DNA of 64,000 nucleotides from Chlamydoabsidia padenii (taxonomy: Eukaryota; Mucoromycota; Mucoromycetes; Mucorales; Cunninghamellaceae), in assembly GCA_025330725.1 (NCBI GenBank), contig JAIWND010000023.1:1-64000 (forward strand). Direction: 5' to 3'. Below the pieces are notes generated by a model, which was not told the origin of the DNA, did not search any database, and worked only from the letters and a program-made list of their open reading frames with translations. The translations under genes were made by a program, and so were the position numbers. Below are positions 10,732 to 21,501 of the stretch, piece after piece (the stretch's first letter is position 1; each line of letters opens with the position of its first letter).

Positions 10732-11378
10732 ATGAAAGACGGTTTCAAGTCCATTACGATCGAACCGTTTAATGGATATCTCGACTTCTTGGGGCCAATT
10801 AATCCACAACAATCCTCAGGCAACAAGGTACTCAAAGGCGATATTCACCTGGAACTCACCAAAGCTATCAATGTCAAGAAAGCAACACTCAAGTTTATTG
10901 GGTCCAGTCGTGTCTGTCATCAGAATACACTCGACTCTGTTGATGTTGGCACACCGATCCTTCCAAAACTCAAGACCAGTCTCTTCTCATCAACCACAAC
11001 CCTTGGACCTGGTCTAGTGATTCTACCTTGGGAAATGGAAATTCTCAACATATATCCCTGTAGCGTAATGATCAAACGTATCAGCATCTCTTACAAGATT
11101 GAACTCACCATCTCTCTGGGTTTACATCGAACGGTGACGGCAGAATATCCTATTGTAATCAAGCGACATATGATTCCTTGTCTCGAGGTGGCTCCACTGG
11201 TCCCGACCAAGTTTTATACCAAGACTATTTCCACCAAGTTTCACTATGAAATCGATGCACCTCGGATTGTATGTATTGCTCAAAAAAGTATCCCTTTGGC
11301 CATCAAACTTTTGACTATTGGAACCCATAAACGTGTCCTCAGTATTCGTACTCAAGTGATTCAGGTGGAACTTTGCAG

Positions 11379-11417
<39 letters not shown>

Positions 11418-13418
11418 GGGAAGGGGGAGAAAAATGCAAAGGATCCTTAACAAATGAACTTCTTACATTATCTTAGGTGTAATACTTTGCCCAAAACGGA
11501 TGCGGACATGACCAAATTCAAATTTAGACAATCAACATCTGGAAAAAAAGGTGAATCCAAGTATGCCAAATACACAAAGCGAACAACACCTGCTATTATC
11601 CATACTCTCGACGAAACACAGGCGATGTCATCAAGTCAACCTCTCTTAATACGACATCCTCTAGGCGAATATTTAACTCTGGGTATGGAATCTCCCTTGG
11701 CGGCTATTTATCATCAGCTTGAAATCACCTTCCAATTCGGCGCCAAATTTGAAGATATTCATGCCAAGGTGCCTATTTTGATTGTCTCGGCTGGTCCTTC
11801 TCAACCAATCAAAACTCGTGGTGCTACCAACAAACAACCACCTGGATCTATTCCTCTGGCTCTTTATCCTTTTGAAAAGATTCCGGTAATTGAACCCATA
11901 TTGGTGATGGATGAAGGTAGAATGGACATCAACAACATTAACATCAAGAACACCAACTACTCACCTAGCATCACCAGGATACCAACACCATCATCAATTA
12001 ATACTGATGTAGCAACTATGGAAGGAGAAGAGGAAGTAATACAAGAGGTGGGCGACTTTACGGAAATGGTGGCGGATCATCCTCAAGGTACAGGTGGAGA
12101 CAAGTCTGTCTCTGGAATCAACTTGAATAAAGAGACAGATTCTAATCTGGGTACAACAACAGCGCCAGCTCAATCATTACGACGGTCTCGATCTGCTTTG
12201 GATATATCAGCTACTACACCAATAGATAATGGCCATGTTGACACATCCAGAAACCAGCTATTGCACTTACCTCAACATATACGACATCAAGGACAGCCAA
12301 CACCGTCTCACAACAAATCTGGTGCTATAACCAATCCATCACCTATTCAATCTCACCAAACACAAACTCTAGGTAAAAGTCTGGAAGTTCCATATGGTAT
12401 GTGGCCTCGACTTGGAACTCAAGTACCTCAACAATGGCGCCGACGCAGCACCAGCCAACCTTTCCCATCTATTGTCAACACACCATCTCGACCATTGAAG
12501 GATGTCAAACGCAACTTGAATCTCACCATAACACCACCTTCTGTCATCATGAACGATAAACCAACATTAAAACATGTCATCACGAATAAACGATCTCATA
12601 CACACCAGGATATGCCTTTAAGGTCTGTTAACGATTATCATCATCATCATCTGCTGCAACAACAACGACAAGAGTTCGATATGGATGATTCTCCTCTCAG
12701 TGCATCTGAATCATCGGGATCAACTGAATCAATACTAACATCATATATGGCGGAAAACAGTGTTAGTGGTGACAGCGATAAGGCACCCACCTACGAACCT
12801 CAATCTCGACCAATCTCACCAACATTTGCTACAGCTCCTGGATTACCATCTACCATCTTTCTTCGACCACAAAACGCCAATCCTGTTGCTCTTTTGGAAG
12901 AAACCTTTGTCCTTTCACCAGGTAGTTTGGCTTCCACACCGGTGACATCACAACATTTCAACCTGGCTGCTTCATCACAACACATGGCGTCTTTACAGCA
13001 TACTCAAGGATTTGCCCGATCTAATATTGGTGATGGCACTCGATCCTCAGATATCTTATCCATCACCTCTTCTTCTGTATTGGATCCTGATGAGGACATT
13101 ATGCGAATGATGCGAAACATGGAAATACAGCATCGGCGACAAAGGGAACAGCAACAGTCATTGGAACAACATTATACATATGCGGAATTACCACCACTTC
13201 CATCTCATCGACAAACTATTATATATTATGCCGACAGTGATGACAGCGATGGTGAATCTATAGATGGTAGGAAGATGTATGGCGAAGACTCTGATGATAC
13301 CAACTACGTATATCCATCCATTGCTACCACCCCTTTACCTCCACCGCCCACTCAACACCAACTTGATGAACCTGTCTGTCTCTGTCCAAAACATGGCATT
13401 GCGGTGGCTCGTCGTTAA
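10732..13418 (+). CDS. Arrestin-domain (alpha-arrestin-like) protein
   Basis: Two exons, 10732-11378 and 11477-13418, give 862 residues. The first about 220 residues are beta-rich with the arrestin N-terminal pattern (I-T-I-E-P-F-N-G-Y-L..., L-K-G-D-I-H-L-E-L, followed by L-K-F-I-G-S-S-R-V). The arrestin C-terminal half (about 220-390) has Y-L-T-L-G-M-E-S-P-L-A and L-E-I-T-F-Q-F-G-A-K-F. Residues 400-862 are a low-complexity Ser/Thr/Pro/His-rich tail with acidic patches. Alpha-arrestins are adaptors linking Rsp5/Nedd4-type ubiquitin ligases to plasma-membrane cargo. I saw no clear PPxY; A-P-T-Y and L-P-P-L-P are the nearest, so ligase recruitment is uncertain. The intron carries a (TA)n microsatellite (about 11383-11414). 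Confidence 0.8.
11383..11414. repeat. (TA)n microsatellite in arrestin-like intron
   Basis: About 16 TA units directly after the 5' splice site of the only intron of the arrestin-like gene. Confidence 0.9.
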
Positions 13419-13721
13419 TACAATCTTATATCATATTACTTTATATTACTCTAGTTTATTTATTTTTATGCATCACATCATTAGTTTTTAGTCTGATCCC
13501 CTGTCTCCTCTTTTTTTTTTTTCAACTTGATATGATATGTAATAATAAAAAATGCAGCTTTGTAGCTTCTATCAAGAAAACATTATGCTTATCCAAAGGT
13601 TGGAATGTATGAACAAAAAGGTTACGTCTGATTAAACTTGTCAGACGCTTGTTTAAATGGCTTCTCCTAAATAGGAAACGTAGACTGACTTTATTGGTGT
13701 AGGTGCCAGCTTGGATGGGAA

Positions 13722-13930
13722 TTGTTGGGCGTAGAAATCAGACCAACTTGGGTGAAAAGACTTTGGATTTTTTTTTTCAAAGGTGAATAACGGGCTGTGT
13801 AGACCAGCTCTGACCGTGAAAGGGAGTTGGTCTAATTAAGAAATTCATGCAGAATCTGAATCTGAAATGTAAACCCCGACTTTGGGTGGGGGAAAATGTT
13901 GGGCGTAGATTTCAGGCCAACTCGGGGAAT
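13722..13930. repeat. Imperfect 34-bp direct repeat pair
   Basis: TGTTGGGCGTAGAAATCAGA-like sequence followed by CCAACTTGGG at 13722-13755 recurs with several mismatches at 13897-13930 (TGTTGGGCGTAGATTTCAGG then CCAACTCGGG), 175 bp apart, both on the plus strand. Confidence 0.7.
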
Positions 13931-14098
13931 AATGTTGGGCAAGAAGTGGGACTAAAATCTACCTTGTCCTATCTTGGTCTACCTCTATTCATGCAAAAAC
14001 ACGAGCCTTTCCCTTTTCCCAGAAATCGCGTAATTTGAACCCCGGCTAGGCTTCAAAATGAGTGCCGTTGAATCGCCTCGAAACACAATCTCATTCTA

Positions 14099-14100
<2 letters not shown>

Positions 14101-14133
<33 letters not shown>

Positions 14134-14345
14134 CACGAAAATCAGGTTAAAACGATCGTAAGGCTGTATAGTTCCATAAAAGGTATTTGGCACAATGACC
14201 ATTATGTAAAGTTTGTTGGAAGCAGGCTAAGGAATGCTCATGGTCACTTTAATCATTAGCATCAATTGTCCAATAAGGCAGTAGAGGTCTCATAAGATTC
14301 AACTCAAGGGTAAGCGGATTTTGAAAATAAGTTTGATCTCGTTTG
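14101..14345 (+). repeat. Dispersed repeat family, copy 1
   Basis: Begins with a T33 run. The core 14205-14262 includes GTAAAGTTTGTTGGAAGCAG, then GGCTAAGGAATG and GGTCACTTTAATCATTAGC. A second diverged copy follows about 250 bp downstream, and inverted copies occur at 53.2-53.8 kb. Unknown class. Confidence 0.75.
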
Positions 14346-14369
14346 TCCATTTTTCATTCTGCATCCTTT

Positions 14370-14585
14370 TTTTTTTTTTGACAAATGCCAGGGTAAAACA
14401 ATCTTGAGGCTATACTTCTCCATACAGTCGACTTGATATATTGGCTATTATGTAAAGTTTGTTGGAAATAGGCTAAGGAATGCACATGGTCACTTTTGAC
14501 ATGAGCATCACTTGTGCATTGAGGGAATAGAGCTCTCTTAAGATTCAAGGCGAGGGTAATCGTGGTTTGCAATAAGTTTGTTCTT
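14370..14585 (+). repeat. Dispersed repeat family, copy 2 (tandem to copy 1)
   Basis: Also starts after a T-run. The core 14452-14509 contains GTAAAGTTTGTTGGAAATAG, GGCTAAGGAATG and GGTCACTTTTGACATGAGC, clearly homologous to copy 1 but diverged. Confidence 0.75.
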
Positions 14586-15154
14586 TCAACACAGTTCCTT
14601 TCAAAGCCTGTCGGGAGTTCAATTTACGTTATTTTTTGGGGAAGGGAAAGGTGATTTAAAGTCAACCCAAAATGATTTAAATAGAGACAATCAGCACAAC
14701 TATTAGTATGGGGTCGAAATTAAAGTACATCAATAAATGAAATATAAGATGATGAATAATGTGGTTACGTATGTATGTGCAAATTGAAGTAAAAGAGGTT
14801 GTTGTTTATTAAATCAGTGTGTAAGAATAATTTAAATGGGAGGTCGGTTTTTAAAAATGATTAATGTTAAATCAAATCAAAGGTTTGTTGCAAAATCGAA
14901 AGATTTAAACGCCGGCATTTATCAGTCGATGATCCACACCTAGAAAAAAAAAAAAGTCGTTGTGTGGTCTTACAAAGATACAGGCGCATAATATATATAT
15001 ATATATATATATGTATATATGCGATTGGAATAAGTAGACAATATCAAAGAGAATATCTGAAATAAACAGCATGAGATGATAATAAAAAGGTTTTTATTTA
15101 TATTAATGTATAGGGGGGAATAAATTGTTTACACTAAACTACAAAAGGGGGATA

Positions 15155-17403
15155 CTATTTCTGTTGCGCTTTGTTCATAGCCATGGCCAAAGAAGTCAAG
15201 ATCATCCGAGCCCGAGAAAGATATTGATAATCAGGATGATTCCGGTCAGTGTGTTTCTGGAGATCCGCCAATAAAAGACCATACCGAGTGACCCTTTGGA
15301 TAGGAATGATGAGATAATCATGGACATAAAATTGATTGGTTTCCCTACGCAAGGCGAGTTTTTCCTGATAGACCGCAAAACCCTTGTTATGTTGTGTTCG
15401 ATGGTCTAGACGTTTACGATTGCTTCGGTAATCCAGCGCGCACCGTAAAAAGACGACAAAGTGGCTCGCCATCGCACACAATTCTTTGCCCAGTAAGAGT
15501 TGATCGTTAGGTGAAGGTAGTGTTCGGGCATCGGCTTCAAGATGAATCGGAAGCATATTGGATTGAGTAGATTTGGAGAAAGTGGTATTTGTTGATGATG
15601 ATGATAATGATGATGATGATGATGAAGATGATGTCGAAGTTGTTGGTGATGGTAGTGTAGTTGATGATCGTATCGTAGAATATGAAGTCGGTCGTACTTT
15701 ATGATATTGTTGTTGCTGTTGATCAAAAGTATCAGTCCGGGAAAGAATAGATGCCTCTGGTGGTAGATTAGTCGGGTCGATTGAAGGGTGATCCAAATAA
15801 GGTGTCATGGCTCGGATCAGTTGAGAAGAGCAATGCATCAAATCAGACAAGTTGGAAAATATATCCATATCCGACGATCTTACAAAAGGACTTTTTTGTT
15901 CCAATGATTTTTGTAATGGATCACTAAACATCTACGTGAAATTATAAGAGTTAGTTTTCCTGTCTTTATATACTAACAACGTATTTTATACTTACCACTT
16001 TTGAGTAATAGAGTTGGTTCCAAAAAGTCACTTCAGTCAAGTAGATTTCACTAAGTATGAATTTCCGAGTCAATGCCATCCTTTCCCGTTTTTCTTTTGA
16101 CTACAAAATAGGTTCAAATTTTGGTTAGCATGATCAAATGTTTTCTTATTTATTGACTTACCAGATCGGATTGTTGTTCCATAGAAGATGTTGATGATAC
16201 TCTGTTGACAGACTTGAGTGAGTTTGAACCAGGTTCAGATTTCAAAGATTCCACCAAAGTGTCATGCCATACCCGGAAAGCCTTCTTTTCCTTTTTCCCA
16301 CTGGTGCGCCGTCGTAAAGGTCGAGATCGCGGTTTCATTGTTGAGAAGGCGAGTATACATTGATTGTCAACATCATATACATCCGGTTGCGCAAGAGTCG
16401 AAGAAGAAGAAGAAGTTGAAGAAGTTGTTATTGTTGATGGTGGTGGTGAAGAAGTAGTTGTAATGCCTGCGGTTTTACTTGGTGGTGAAGATGATGATGT
16501 TCTAGGTTCATGTTGAGGTGAATTGACTGATGAGCAAAAAGATTGTAACATGACAGATTCTTGAACAGTGATGTTTGTGAAGTATTTGGAGGGACAGCTT
16601 GATCTTCTTCTTCGTGGGTAAGATGCATCGTCTAAAGTTAGTTTATTATCATCCCTTGTCGGTTGTTCCTGGTGACAAATGGATGGTGATAGTGGTGGTG
16701 ATTTTGTTGCTGGATCCTTTTCATGACTAGTTTGTTGTTGTTGGAGATTGTTGTGAGAAGCCGATTTCTTTTTGACATTTTGATTGTGATAGTGTAAGGC
16801 AGTGATCAAAAGTTGTGGTGGTGGTTCAGGCGGATCAAGGAGTATATGGTTTTTCTTTTTGCAACACTTTTCTGATTGACATAGTCGTACCCGAGGCACC
16901 ATGGGAAGGAATCGTTTCTTTTTATTGTCGGATGAGGTAGAAGACGATCGACGATGCTGACTTGGTTCCGCCTTTTCTTCTAATGACACTGTGTTGATTG
17001 TAGTTGGACTTGATTTCAAAGACGATGACCGTGGTGGTGGAAGTTGAGGTGAAGCAATTGATGTCGGTGAACAGGTTGGTGATGGTAAAGAAGTAGACGA
17101 TTGATCGCTGGTTGAGGCAGTCGAAGATCTGTTACTTGACCAACCACGATGTTTACTAGAGTTGCTGTTGTTTCGACTGCTTGGTGGAGTGGGAAGACTA
17201 TGTTGTACCCAAGAAGAGAGTTTGGATCGTCGTTCAGTAGGTAAAGACATTCGCTTTGCTTCTTTTTCTTGTTGATCACTAGTAAAGTGATAATCGTCGT
17301 GTTCATTAAATTCCAAAGTGTCGTGGGATTGTGGCACATTGATCAAAGGATCGCTGCACCTATCAGAGATACCAAGACCTCGATTACCAATGTCATTTGC
17401 CAT
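15155..17403 (-). CDS. RhoGEF (DH-domain) protein without PH domain
   Basis: Three exons on the minus strand, 17403-16162, 16100-15996, 15931-15155; 707 residues. The first about 400 residues are low-complexity (Ser/Thr/Pro/Gln) with basic patches. The Dbl-homology domain runs from about 415: K-R-E-R-M-A-L-T-R-K-F-I-L-S-E-I-Y-L-T-E (CR1-like), D-I-F-S-N-L-S-D-L-M (CR2-like), and CR3 with Y-L-I-I-P-I-Q-R-V-T-R-Y-G-L-L-L-A-D-L. Between CR1 and CR3 there is a disordered Ser/Thr insert encoded by GAT/GTT repeats. DH domains catalyse GDP/GTP exchange on Rho GTPases. The protein ends shortly after the last DH helix (A-M-A-M-N-K-A-Q-Q-K) with no PH domain, unlike most Dbl proteins. A GCGGGATTTGAAA motif lies 145 bp upstream. 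Confidence 0.85.
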
Positions 17404-17547
17404 TAATAGATGTAAATCAATAAAGTCAATAGGTTATAAAAGTGTAAATAATATAAAAAAGGAGGTATGAGAGATCCTTATAGAAAGGGAAAGAAAGAAA
17501 GAAATGGTCCCGATTATTTTTATTTGAAACCAAAAAGGTTTCTAAAT

Positions 17548-17560
17548 GCGGGATTTGAAA
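17548..17560 (-). promoter_or_regulatory. Recurrent promoter motif upstream of RhoGEF gene
   Basis: GCGGGATTTGAAA (sense TTTCAAATCCCGC), about 145 bp upstream of the RhoGEF ATG; an exact match to the strongest form of the motif. Confidence 0.5.
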
Positions 17561-18306
17561 TGTTTTCACTGATTTCATTTCATTAGGATGGACACATTCA
17601 ACCCATCAGCCAATCCCCTCTTTTTTTATTTATATACTACCAATATCATCATCATTACCTATGATAAGCTATAGATTTGAAATGATATCAGATGCCCTTT
17701 TAAATCATTTTTCTACTTGGAGCGATCACTTTATTGAAAACAAAAAAAAAAAAAAACCTTGTGAACATGCGGATTTTCAAAATATGGTGACCCCATCATT
17801 AGTCAACTGAAACCGACAGACAAAAAGAGTAGATCATTCAGCACGGCAGGGGATCAATCATTTCTACCGACCTGACAACTAGCCCACTTGTCAAGTGTCA
17901 CAACTATGATATCTCCTCCGATCAGTTGCCCACTTTGTTTAACATTGGATATCCAACTCTAGCCATGAGTGCTTAGCATTAATTGAGATCGTCAATGCAA
18001 ACGCGCCGTTTAAATTATAAATCCCGACCCAAGATTTTTTGGAGTTCTCTGTTCGGATCAAAGGTTACCGTGATATCAAACCAAGTGGTTGCAGAGCAAC
18101 AGTTCAGACAAAATCATTTTCAGTATCAAGACAAAAGCCATCAACCATACAAACACTCACCAAAAGACATTTATTTTATTGTTTTATTGACAAGAGAAGA
18201 CAAAGTATTTTATATACATTTAAGAAGGAGAAGGGGAATAACTACTGAAGACTAAACTACAAGGGTAAAAAACGAATGATGATAATAAAGCCTATAAAAA
18301 CTATTA

Positions 18307-18310
<4 letters not shown>

Positions 18311-18337
<27 letters not shown>
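18311..18337. repeat. (GT)n microsatellite
   Basis: Thirteen GT units directly followed by GA-rich sequence, downstream of the two-TM gene on the minus strand. Confidence 0.9.
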
Positions 18338-18525
18338 GAGAATGAGAGAGAGTGAGAGAAGTACCATCTACCAGATTTGTTGAGAGTATGATTTCATTGA
18401 AACCAACACCAAGATAGATAGAGCACGTATCCAGTTTTTATACCATCCTGGGACACAACGTCAACCTTCTTACCCAATTTCTTCATTGTATTCCAACTGA
18501 TCGGATGAAGGTTGATGAGGAAGTA

Positions 18526-19332
18526 TTATCGCCGCTTCAAATACAACCAATACAATGCAATACCAAATCCAGTGATCCACAATGCCGAGGTAGGATGCAT
18601 CCCCATCCAGGTTTGTCTCCAACAAGTCCATTGGAATACCTAAACAATACAATAAAACATTAGATGTCAATGTGGTTAGAATAAATTTTAATTACGTACT
18701 GGTATATATACATAGCTTGGGCCACCAGGGTCAACAGAAAGTCGGTCTGTAGGCATATATTTGATATTGGTACAGTATATGACTTGATATACCCAGCTAG
18801 ATAACATGGCAAGGAATATCACCCACAGTGCAAAGAGAAAGTAATCTACTATAAATAAATAAAGAGTAAACAAAAGAAAGAGTTAAAAGAACATAAAAGA
18901 GTCCACTACTCTTATGTTCTTCCAACAAAAAAGTAATGAAGAGTATCATGTTCCTAGGCTTATCATTCTGTTCTTCACTTCATTACCTGACCAAGGGTTG
19001 AGTTCATGAATATTTGATGTTGGTATTGTTTCAACTCTATCATTATCCCCAGTATTCTGTGGCAATGGTATTCGTTCGAGTGGTACCTGTCGTTGTTGGG
19101 TAATATCCATTCTGCTGTTGTTGTTGTTATTGTTGGTTTCTTCAATAAAGCTGTTGGAAGGTGAAGAATCGTCTGATAGAGAGTGATTACTGTGTTCAAA
19201 AGGATCGTATGGGTCAGTTGGGTCAATGATAAAGGCCTTTTGTCGTACTAGTCGAGGGCCATCGTTGGGTAAAGTGTTGAGTTGGTTCATATTATATGTT
19301 GTTGATAAAAGCCGGTTTAACCAAGTGGACAT
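18526..19332 (-). CDS. Unknown protein with two C-terminal transmembrane segments
   Basis: Three exons, 19332-18987, 18848-18700, 18639-18526; 202 residues with consistent phases. The N-terminal about 115 residues are hydrophilic with an Asn run and several Asp/Pro patches (D-P-T-D-P-Y-D-P-F). Exon 2 encodes a hydrophobic helix (Y-F-L-F-A-L-W-V-I-F-L-A-M-L-S-S-W-V). Exon 3 ends in a second helix capped by basic residues (A-L-W-I-T-G-F-G-I-A-L-Y-W-L-Y-L-K-R-R). Both termini are therefore probably on the same, cytosolic side, and the terminal K-R-R could be a retention or topology signal. I do not recognise the family. The frame stays open upstream to about 19563, but the preferred start is MSTWLNRLL because upstream sequence is hydrophobic and leader-like. 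Confidence 0.6.
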
Positions 19333-19726
19333 TATGTAAAAGAAGGGGTCAAAGGAGAGTATAAAGGACAGAGAGGGTATATGAATGGAATAGAATGTGT
19401 ATTTATATGAAGAGGAGGTAAAAAAGATGAGAAGGATTAAAGAAATAAGTGTCAAATACAATATGTGGCCGGGTGAGAAATTATTAAAAGGGGGCAAAAC
19501 TAAAAATAATACAGAAGAATTTTCAGCCAATGAATGACGTTTCCCAGGTAGGTCAACGACCATGCGCTTAATACAACAACCAAAATAAGAATGAGGATTA
19601 CTTTATTGAATTTAAAACAAACTAGTCTATACGAATGATAATAACGAGGATTAGATGAAGATATACAAGAATGAGAAGTGTGATAAAGGGGAATGATTAT
19701 ATATAAATGTGTATTAATGATTATTA
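19333..19726. other. Spacer between co-directional minus genes
   Basis: Upstream region of the two-TM gene and 3' flank of the permease gene. The minus-strand frame of the two-TM protein continues open through part of it but without credible homology. Nothing else seen. Confidence 0.4.
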
Positions 19727-20937
19727 CTATGCTAAAAGAGGTCGACATTCATCTTCTTTGCCAAAAGATCGATTTCTCTTATTCACCAAAGAGAGATACT
19801 TCTTGAGATAGAACAATGATTCCACAATATCCTTTATAATGTCCATTGATCCCTTTTGTATTCGTTCATTCCGTATCCTATGTTGATTATCTACAATACG
19901 TCCAAGACAAAGCTAGATTTCCAAAGGAGGAGGAGAGGTTATTAGTTTAAATACAAAGACCTCTACTATGATTCATTATTTTATATTACCATGACTACCA
20001 TCACCACACCAAGACAAGTAGAAGCAGAGATCAAGAATGTGATGATTTGTTGATACATAACAGCATGCTTGATAGAGACACCCAACATCATTTGGCCAGC
20101 CATGGCGCCAGGAATAACTATAGATCCAGTAATTGACATTTGGTTAATAGTCGGTAACATGGCCAATCGAATCGAATCCTTGGCAATTTGCTGGACGGCT
20201 TCCCTTCGTGTGGCACCCATTGTTAAGTATGTTTCGATTTGTCCCTGATTAACCCTCATGTGATTGAGACATGAATGTAATGCAACAGCCATTGCCCCCG
20301 ATGTAAATCCCAATAAAAGTCCAATTGTTGGTATAAAGTATTCTGGTGTCCAAAATGGTTGTTGATTGATAGCATATTTTGATCCAATAATCCCAACTAC
20401 TGAGGTGGCAAAAAGTGTCGATAAAAAGGCCGAAGGAAACACACCTTTATACATCCATTTTGATTTGTTGTAGACCGTTTCACAAGCGCTAAGGAATACC
20501 ATACCAACTGTTTCAATAATATTAAAAATCAGTATAATCCTTTCTTTTGCTTTATATTGGCTTTGCATGTGCATGTACTGTACTTACAAGTTAATATCAT
20601 AACTAATGCCGGTCGTCGTGCCTTGAAGACATCTTGAAGGATAAAACCCTATAAATAATCAAAAACATAAAGATAGAATGAGTATCAAGAACAAGATTTT
20701 TATGTATAACCTTTTCTTACCATAATAGTCAACTGAACAATACAACGGACAGCAGCAATGAGTAAAGGTTTACCTAGTTTAAGATTCAATCTATTCGATA
20801 TGAAAGCTACAGACAACAAACGTTAGCATCTTTACAGTCATTATTGTTATTTCATAATTCCATTTACCATTGACTAGTAGAAAGCTAGAAGCAAAGGCTA
20901 CATTATACCAAGTTAGTGAAGGATAAGCGTCCTCCAT
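19727..20937 (-). CDS. UPF0014 family membrane permease (FetB/ALS3-like)
   Basis: Five exons, 20937-20868, 20806-20721, 20648-20588, 20507-19990, 19912-19727; 306 residues. The protein has about seven hydrophobic helices and the UPF0014 hallmarks: R-x-x-x-Q-L near the second helix (A-A-V-R-C-I-V-Q-L-T-I-M), L-x-M-G-A-T-R-R-E-A, and the I-x-Q-M-S-I-T-G-S-I-V-I-P-G-A-M-A-G-Q-M-M-L-G segment. Bacterial FetB works with the ATPase FetA in iron export, and plant ALS3/STAR2 in aluminium tolerance. No ATPase partner gene is in the window. The last exon adds a soluble basic tail of about 60 residues not typical of bacterial members. Substrate is unknown. It shares a divergent promoter region with the NDP-kinase-like gene. 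Confidence 0.88.
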
Positions 20938-21501
20938 TCTTTTCTATTGTCTGGAGGAGGGGAATAAAAGAAAAAAAAGAAAGAGCAGAAAAAAAAAACA
21001 ACGAACAAAAAAAAAAACCTATAATAAGGGGGTACTCCGCTTTGAATGTAAAATCTCCGCCAATCAAAAAAGGTAATTCTATCAATTCCATCAACGTTAC
21101 ATTGGGTTAGGAAAGGAGACTTGTGGCCCCCATATTGAATTATCTTCCGTTGTTGTCCAACAAGAGGGGGGTCTTGACAGGGAAGGTCCTGTACAAAGGC
21201 GTTTAGTGAAGAATGGTTCTATATTTCAAATCCCGCCCGAAATGTCCCCTTTGTTAATGATTTTATTTCTTTTTCCATTTCTTTCTTCTTCTTTTCTTTC
21301 TTTTTTTCAAACCAACTTTTTATTACTACTCCTTCACTTTTTAAAAAAACACAACAAGCCTTACAGGTAAACCACCACTGAAACTAATAACATCTGCTTG
21401 ATAAAGTAGATGGATTATTCATTCACTTACCTGTCTATCATCTTTATATTCTCTTTATCAGATCTCTTCTTGAAACGCGTTTGTGAAGTATCCTTGGTAT
21501 C
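20938..21501. other. Divergent promoter region
   Basis: Between the UPF0014 permease (minus) and the NDP-kinase-domain gene (plus). Carries an exact TTTCAAATCCCGC at 21224-21236 and a CCGCTTTGAATG at about 21037-21048. T-rich stretches at 21265-21310 precede the plus-strand gene. Confidence 0.5.
21224..21236 (+). promoter_or_regulatory. Recurrent promoter motif in divergent promoter
   Basis: TTTCAAATCCCGC, about 265 bp upstream of the NDP-kinase-like ATG and about 290 bp from the permease ATG; it could serve either gene. Confidence 0.45.

Larger units (their letters stand above)
13419..15154. other. Gene-poor, repeat-bearing region
   Basis: 1.7 kb without a credible gene. It holds an imperfect direct repeat (13722-13755 and 13897-13930), a T33 run (14101-14133), two copies of a roughly 250-bp dispersed repeat (14101-14345 and 14370-14585) and a (TA)n run near 14990-15012. 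Short open frames here are not protein-like. Confidence 0.6.
17404..18525. other. Intergenic region
   Basis: Holds the promoter motif at 17548-17560, a related TTATAAATCCCG near 18016-18027, and a (GT)13 run at 18311-18337. Short plus-strand open frames at 17983-18255 look non-coding. No gene supported. Confidence 0.45.

Noticed and set aside
14101..14585. SINE with poly(A) tail
   Set aside because: A T-run begins the plus-oriented copies, but the inverted 53-kb copies do not carry the matching A-run at the expected end, and no Pol III boxes or target-site duplications were visible.
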